This document shows, one piece after another, positions 36,637 to 39,316 of a stretch of 39,316 nt of DNA. The translations under genes and the position numbers were made by a program. Source of the DNA: Gammaproteobacteria bacterium. Lineage in GTDB: Bacteria > Pseudomonadota > Gammaproteobacteria > Steroidobacterales > Steroidobacteraceae. The notes beneath the pieces were generated by a model. The model made no database searches. It was given only the letters and a program-made list of their open reading frames with translations, and was not told the origin of the DNA. The number at the start of each line of letters is the position of its first letter. Positions within the stretch are counted from its first letter, which is position 1. The DNA lies in assembly GCA_027459765.1 (NCBI GenBank), contig DAIDHD010000081.1:1-39316 (forward strand), given 5' to 3'.

Positions 36637-36941
36637 GCGGACCTCTCCGGCATCGCCCGTCTCTTGTCTTATATAAGAGTCAATCGAGACTATAAAAAAC
36701 ACCGGACTCGGGCAAGCGCGCCGAGGCAAGCGGCGGGCAGCGTGCCAGGCGTCGCCCGCCCGCCGCCGACCGCGCCGTCCGGACCCCGACCGACCTGTTG
36801 CGTGAACGACTCAGTCCTCGGCCTCGTAGGGTTTTCCCTGATCCGCGCGCGTCGCTTCGGGGACACGACAGCGTCGGCAGTTCGGGTACACTGCGCCGCT
36901 GGTTGGACAATATCCAGAACGATCGGGATGAGGTAATTGCC
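36637..36941. promoter_or_regulatory. Divergent control region of the catabolic operon and the TonB receptor
   Basis: This 305-bp region has no supported gene. TCTTATATAAGA (36667-36678) is a perfect 12-bp palindrome in an AT-rich patch, just upstream of the MFS start and near a TTGACT hexamer. It is a likely operator and promoter for the operon. On the plus strand TACACT (36887-36892) is a weak -10 candidate for the receptor. The receptor's GTG has GAGG 8 nt upstream. Confidence 0.45.
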
Positions 36942-39260
36942 GTGAAAAACTCTAAATCATCGCTCGGCGCCGCGCGCGCCGGCACCCTGGCCCTGACCAC
37001 CGTGATCGCCGCGCATGCGAATGCCGATCAGCCGGCGCGCAGCGACTCCGGTCAACTCGAAGAGATCGTGGTCACCGCCGCCTAGCGCGAAGCGACCGTC
37101 GAAACCACCGCCATCAGTCTGACGGCGGTGTCGGGCGCCGACATCCAGAACCGTGGCTTCACCGATCTCGCCTCGCTGATGCAATCCGTGCCCGGCGTGT
37201 CGATCCGCACCAGCGGACCCGGCATGACCGAGTTCGAGATGCGCGGCGTCGCCTCGAACGGCGGCAATTCGCCGACGGTCGGTTTCTACTTCGACGACAC
37301 GCCGCTCACGGCGCCGGCAGCCACCAACGAGGGCAAGATCGTCATCTCGCCGGATCTCTACGACTTGAGCCGCGTCGAGGTGCTGCGTGGTCCGCAGGGC
37401 ACGCTGTACGGTTCGGGCTCGATGGGCGGCACCATCAAGGTCGTCCCCAACGCCCCGAATACCGAGCGGTTCGAGTCCTCCGCGGAGGTGAAGTTCGCCG
37501 ATACCGACCACGGCGGCTTCGACCACGCCGAGAATGCCATGGTCAACATGCCGTTCTGGGGCGACAAGGCGGCCTTGCGAGTTGTCGGCTCTTACAGCAG
37601 CGACGCTGGGTGGATCGATCGCGTCGTCACGGCGCCCGGTCAATTTCCGCTCGCCAACGGCACCACGCGCGGCAACGTGCTCGCCGCACCGGTGGCGAAC
37701 GACTATCACAACGTCAACGACGTCGAGAAGACCGGCGTGCGCGTGAGCGCGGTGTTCAAGCCCATCGACGGGCTCACCATCACGCCGAGCTATTTCTATC
37801 AGAAGCTGCGTTCCGGCGGTCTGCCCTACATCGACAGCCCGCCGCTCACCGACGCCTTCTATCAGCCGTTCGACACCCCCGAGCGCTATCGCGACGAGTT
37901 CCACCTCACCGCGCTCAGCGTGAAGTACCACACCGACGCCTTCGAGATCAGCTCGGCGACGGCGTACTGGTCGCGGCACGAGCCGCTGATCCAGGACACG
38001 GCCGAGTCCTGGACCACCGGCCTGGGACTGACCTCGTACGGTCCGGGCGCCACCGGCATCGGCCAGGCCTCGGCGATCGAGGACAATCAGTCGCACCAGA
38101 CCACCGAGGAATTTCGCATCGCGTCGGTGGGCGATACCCGCCTGAAGTGGCTGGTGGGCTACTTCTATTCCGATTTCGGCTCGCCCTGGGACATCATCTT
38201 CCCCTCGCAGAGCGGTGCACAGGTATTCGGCGACAATAATCTCTTCAGCTACTACACGCCGTTCAAGATCATCCAACAGTCGGTTTTCGGCGAGGCGACG
38301 TACAACATCACCGATCCGTTCTCGATCACGATCGGTGCGCGCCGCTATCACTACGACTCCTCGACGTATCTCAACCAGTTCGGCGCGCTCACCGACACGG
38401 TGGTCAGCGCGAGCTCGATCAACGCGCAGGGCGTCACGCCGAAGGTGACCTTGTCGTACCAGTTCGACAAGAACCTTCTCGCGTACGCGACCGCCGCCAA
38501 GGGATTCCGGCCGGGCGGCGGCACCGGGCCGGTGCCCACCTCGGGCCCGCTTTCCTGCGAGGCGGCACTGCAGACCGAGTACAACTCCAACGGCAAGTTC
38601 GTGCCGGGACCGACCACGTTCAACTCCGACAGCGTCTGGAGCTACGAGCTCGGCGAGAAGTGGCGTTCCTCGGACAATCGCTTCAGCGTGAACGCGGCCG
38701 GCTACTTCGAGAGCTGGACGGGCGTGCAACAGGTCAATGCCCTGCCCTGCGGCTACGTGTACACCGCGAATGCCGGCAACGCGCATGTCTACGGCGGCGA
38801 AGTCGAAGCCAAGGCCGTCGTGGTGAACGACCTGCAAGCCTCGGCCAACCTGTCCTACTCGCACTCGGCGCTGGTGAGCGCGAATCTGGTCGACGCGGGC
38901 TTCAACCCCGGTACGCCGATCCAGCAGGTTCCGAAGGTCACCGGTACGGTGGCGCTCGACTATCGGCACGACGTGGCCGATGACCTCGCGTTCACGGCGC
39001 ACGGTGAGTCGACCTACGTGGGCAGCCGCACGGACGCGACGTACTACGTCAATACCTTGCCGTCGTACCAGTTGACCAACGTCCGCGCGGGCTTGGATGC
39101 CGGCCGCTGGACCGCGGTGCTGTTCGTCAACAACGTCACCGACAAGCGTGCGCTCCTCAACAACATCACGCAGGCCGCCATCAACCTGCCCGACTGGAAC
39201 CGCATCGCGGTGAGCCAGCCGCGCACGGCGGGCGTGGATTTCAACATCAAGTTCAAGTAG
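36942..39260 (+). CDS. TonB-dependent outer-membrane receptor, interrupted by in-frame TAG at codon 48
   Basis: This is an active outer-membrane importer of the type energised by TonB-ExbBD. GTG 36942 opens a signal peptide (cleavage after AHANA) and a TonB box (EEIVVTAA). Then TAG occurs at 37083-37085 (codon 48). The same frame continues for 724 sense codons. It reads first through REATVETTAISLTAVSG, then the plug domain (DIQNRGFTDLASLMQSVPGVSIR, RVEVLRGPQGTLYGSGSMGGTI) and a 22-strand-type barrel, ending VDFNIKFK. Only this codon breaks the gene; Gln (CAG to TAG) is the usual residue at this place. From a GTG at 37128 the rest could be read as 710 aa, but without signal peptide or TonB box. 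It is divergent from the sugar operon, whose substrate it may import. Confidence 0.88.
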
Positions 39261-39275
39261 CGCGACACGGATCCG

Positions 39276-39308
39276 ACCGGCCGCCGGGTGCAATGCCCGG
39301 CGGCCGGT
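39276..39308 (+). terminator. GC-rich hairpin after the receptor gene
   Basis: ACCGGCCGCCGGG (39276-39288) and CCCGGCGGCCGGT (39296-39308) form a perfect 13-bp stem with a 7-nt loop, 15 nt after the receptor's stop. No T-run is present in the last 8 bases of the window, so intrinsic termination is probable but not proved. Confidence 0.55.
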
Positions 39309-39316
39309 TCGGGCTC

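Noticed and set aside
37083..37085. The TAG in the TonB receptor as a pyrrolysine codon, given a nearby MttB-family gene
   Set aside because: The MttB-like gene itself has no internal TAG, no pylT/pylS/pylBCD genes are in the window, and TonB receptors are not known pyrrolysine proteins. A nonsense mutation or base error is simpler.

Overview
The window is about 39 kb of GC-rich DNA from a Gram-negative bacterium, most likely a gammaproteobacterium of the Nevskiales/Steroidobacterales/Xanthomonadales type. The main evidence is the conserved block tsaE-amiC-mutL-miaA-hfq-hflX-hflK-hflC-purA, with queG divergent at its head. This is close to the E. coli order, except that nnr (yjeF) and yjeT are absent. 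A TonB-dependent receptor implies an outer membrane. MutL carries the endonuclease-type motif found in MutH-less bacteria, so this is not an enteric. The lineage is inferred from gene order and motifs, without any database search.

Layout. 1-8.1 kb: tRNA-Leu(CAG), an M24 aminopeptidase P, a translationally coupled pair of a diguanylate cyclase (GGEEF) and an EAL phosphodiesterase, a six-helix half-size MFS-like protein, a kumamolisin-like sedolisin and a FucP-type sugar transporter. 8.2-17.9 kb: the purA-to-tsaE housekeeping block, all on the minus strand. 18-22 kb: queG (+), then deoxynucleoside kinase, folK and pcnB (-), and tRNA-Glu(CTC). 22.1-27.1 kb: an accessory region just 3' of tRNA-Glu. 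It begins with an exact 19-bp repeat of the tRNA 3' end, contains a frameshifted small gene with a strong terminator, and carries a low-GC three-gene cassette (HicA-like toxin, extended HicB, DUF6941-like protein). Small membrane proteins and a secreted cupin follow. 27.2-31.2 kb: a LysR regulator divergent from an MttB-superfamily methyltransferase and an APC permease. 31.2-36.6 kb: a tightly overlapped five-gene operon (MFS transporter, Gfo/Idh/MocA oxidoreductase, DUF1080 3-keto-glycoside-cleaving protein, GMC oxidoreductase, gluconate-2-dehydrogenase-subunit-3-like protein). Its makeup suggests 3-keto-glycoside catabolism. 36.9-39.3 kb: a divergent TonB-dependent receptor interrupted by an in-frame TAG directly after its TonB box.

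How the parts work together. The housekeeping block serves tRNA modification, cell-wall hydrolysis, mismatch repair, RNA chaperoning, FtsH modulation and purine synthesis. The last 8 kb reads as an uptake-and-oxidation module: receptor across the outer membrane, FAD-dependent oxidation of a sugar ring, cleavage by the DUF1080 protein, reduction by the Gfo/Idh enzyme, and inner-membrane transport by the MFS protein. Observations most worth checking are the amber codon in the receptor, the HicA-HicB-DUF6941 cassette with its inverted-repeat operator, the duplicated tRNA-Glu 3' end, the one-base frameshift in the small gene beside it, the probable CTG start of hflX, and the roughly 80-residue acidic insertion in PcnB.
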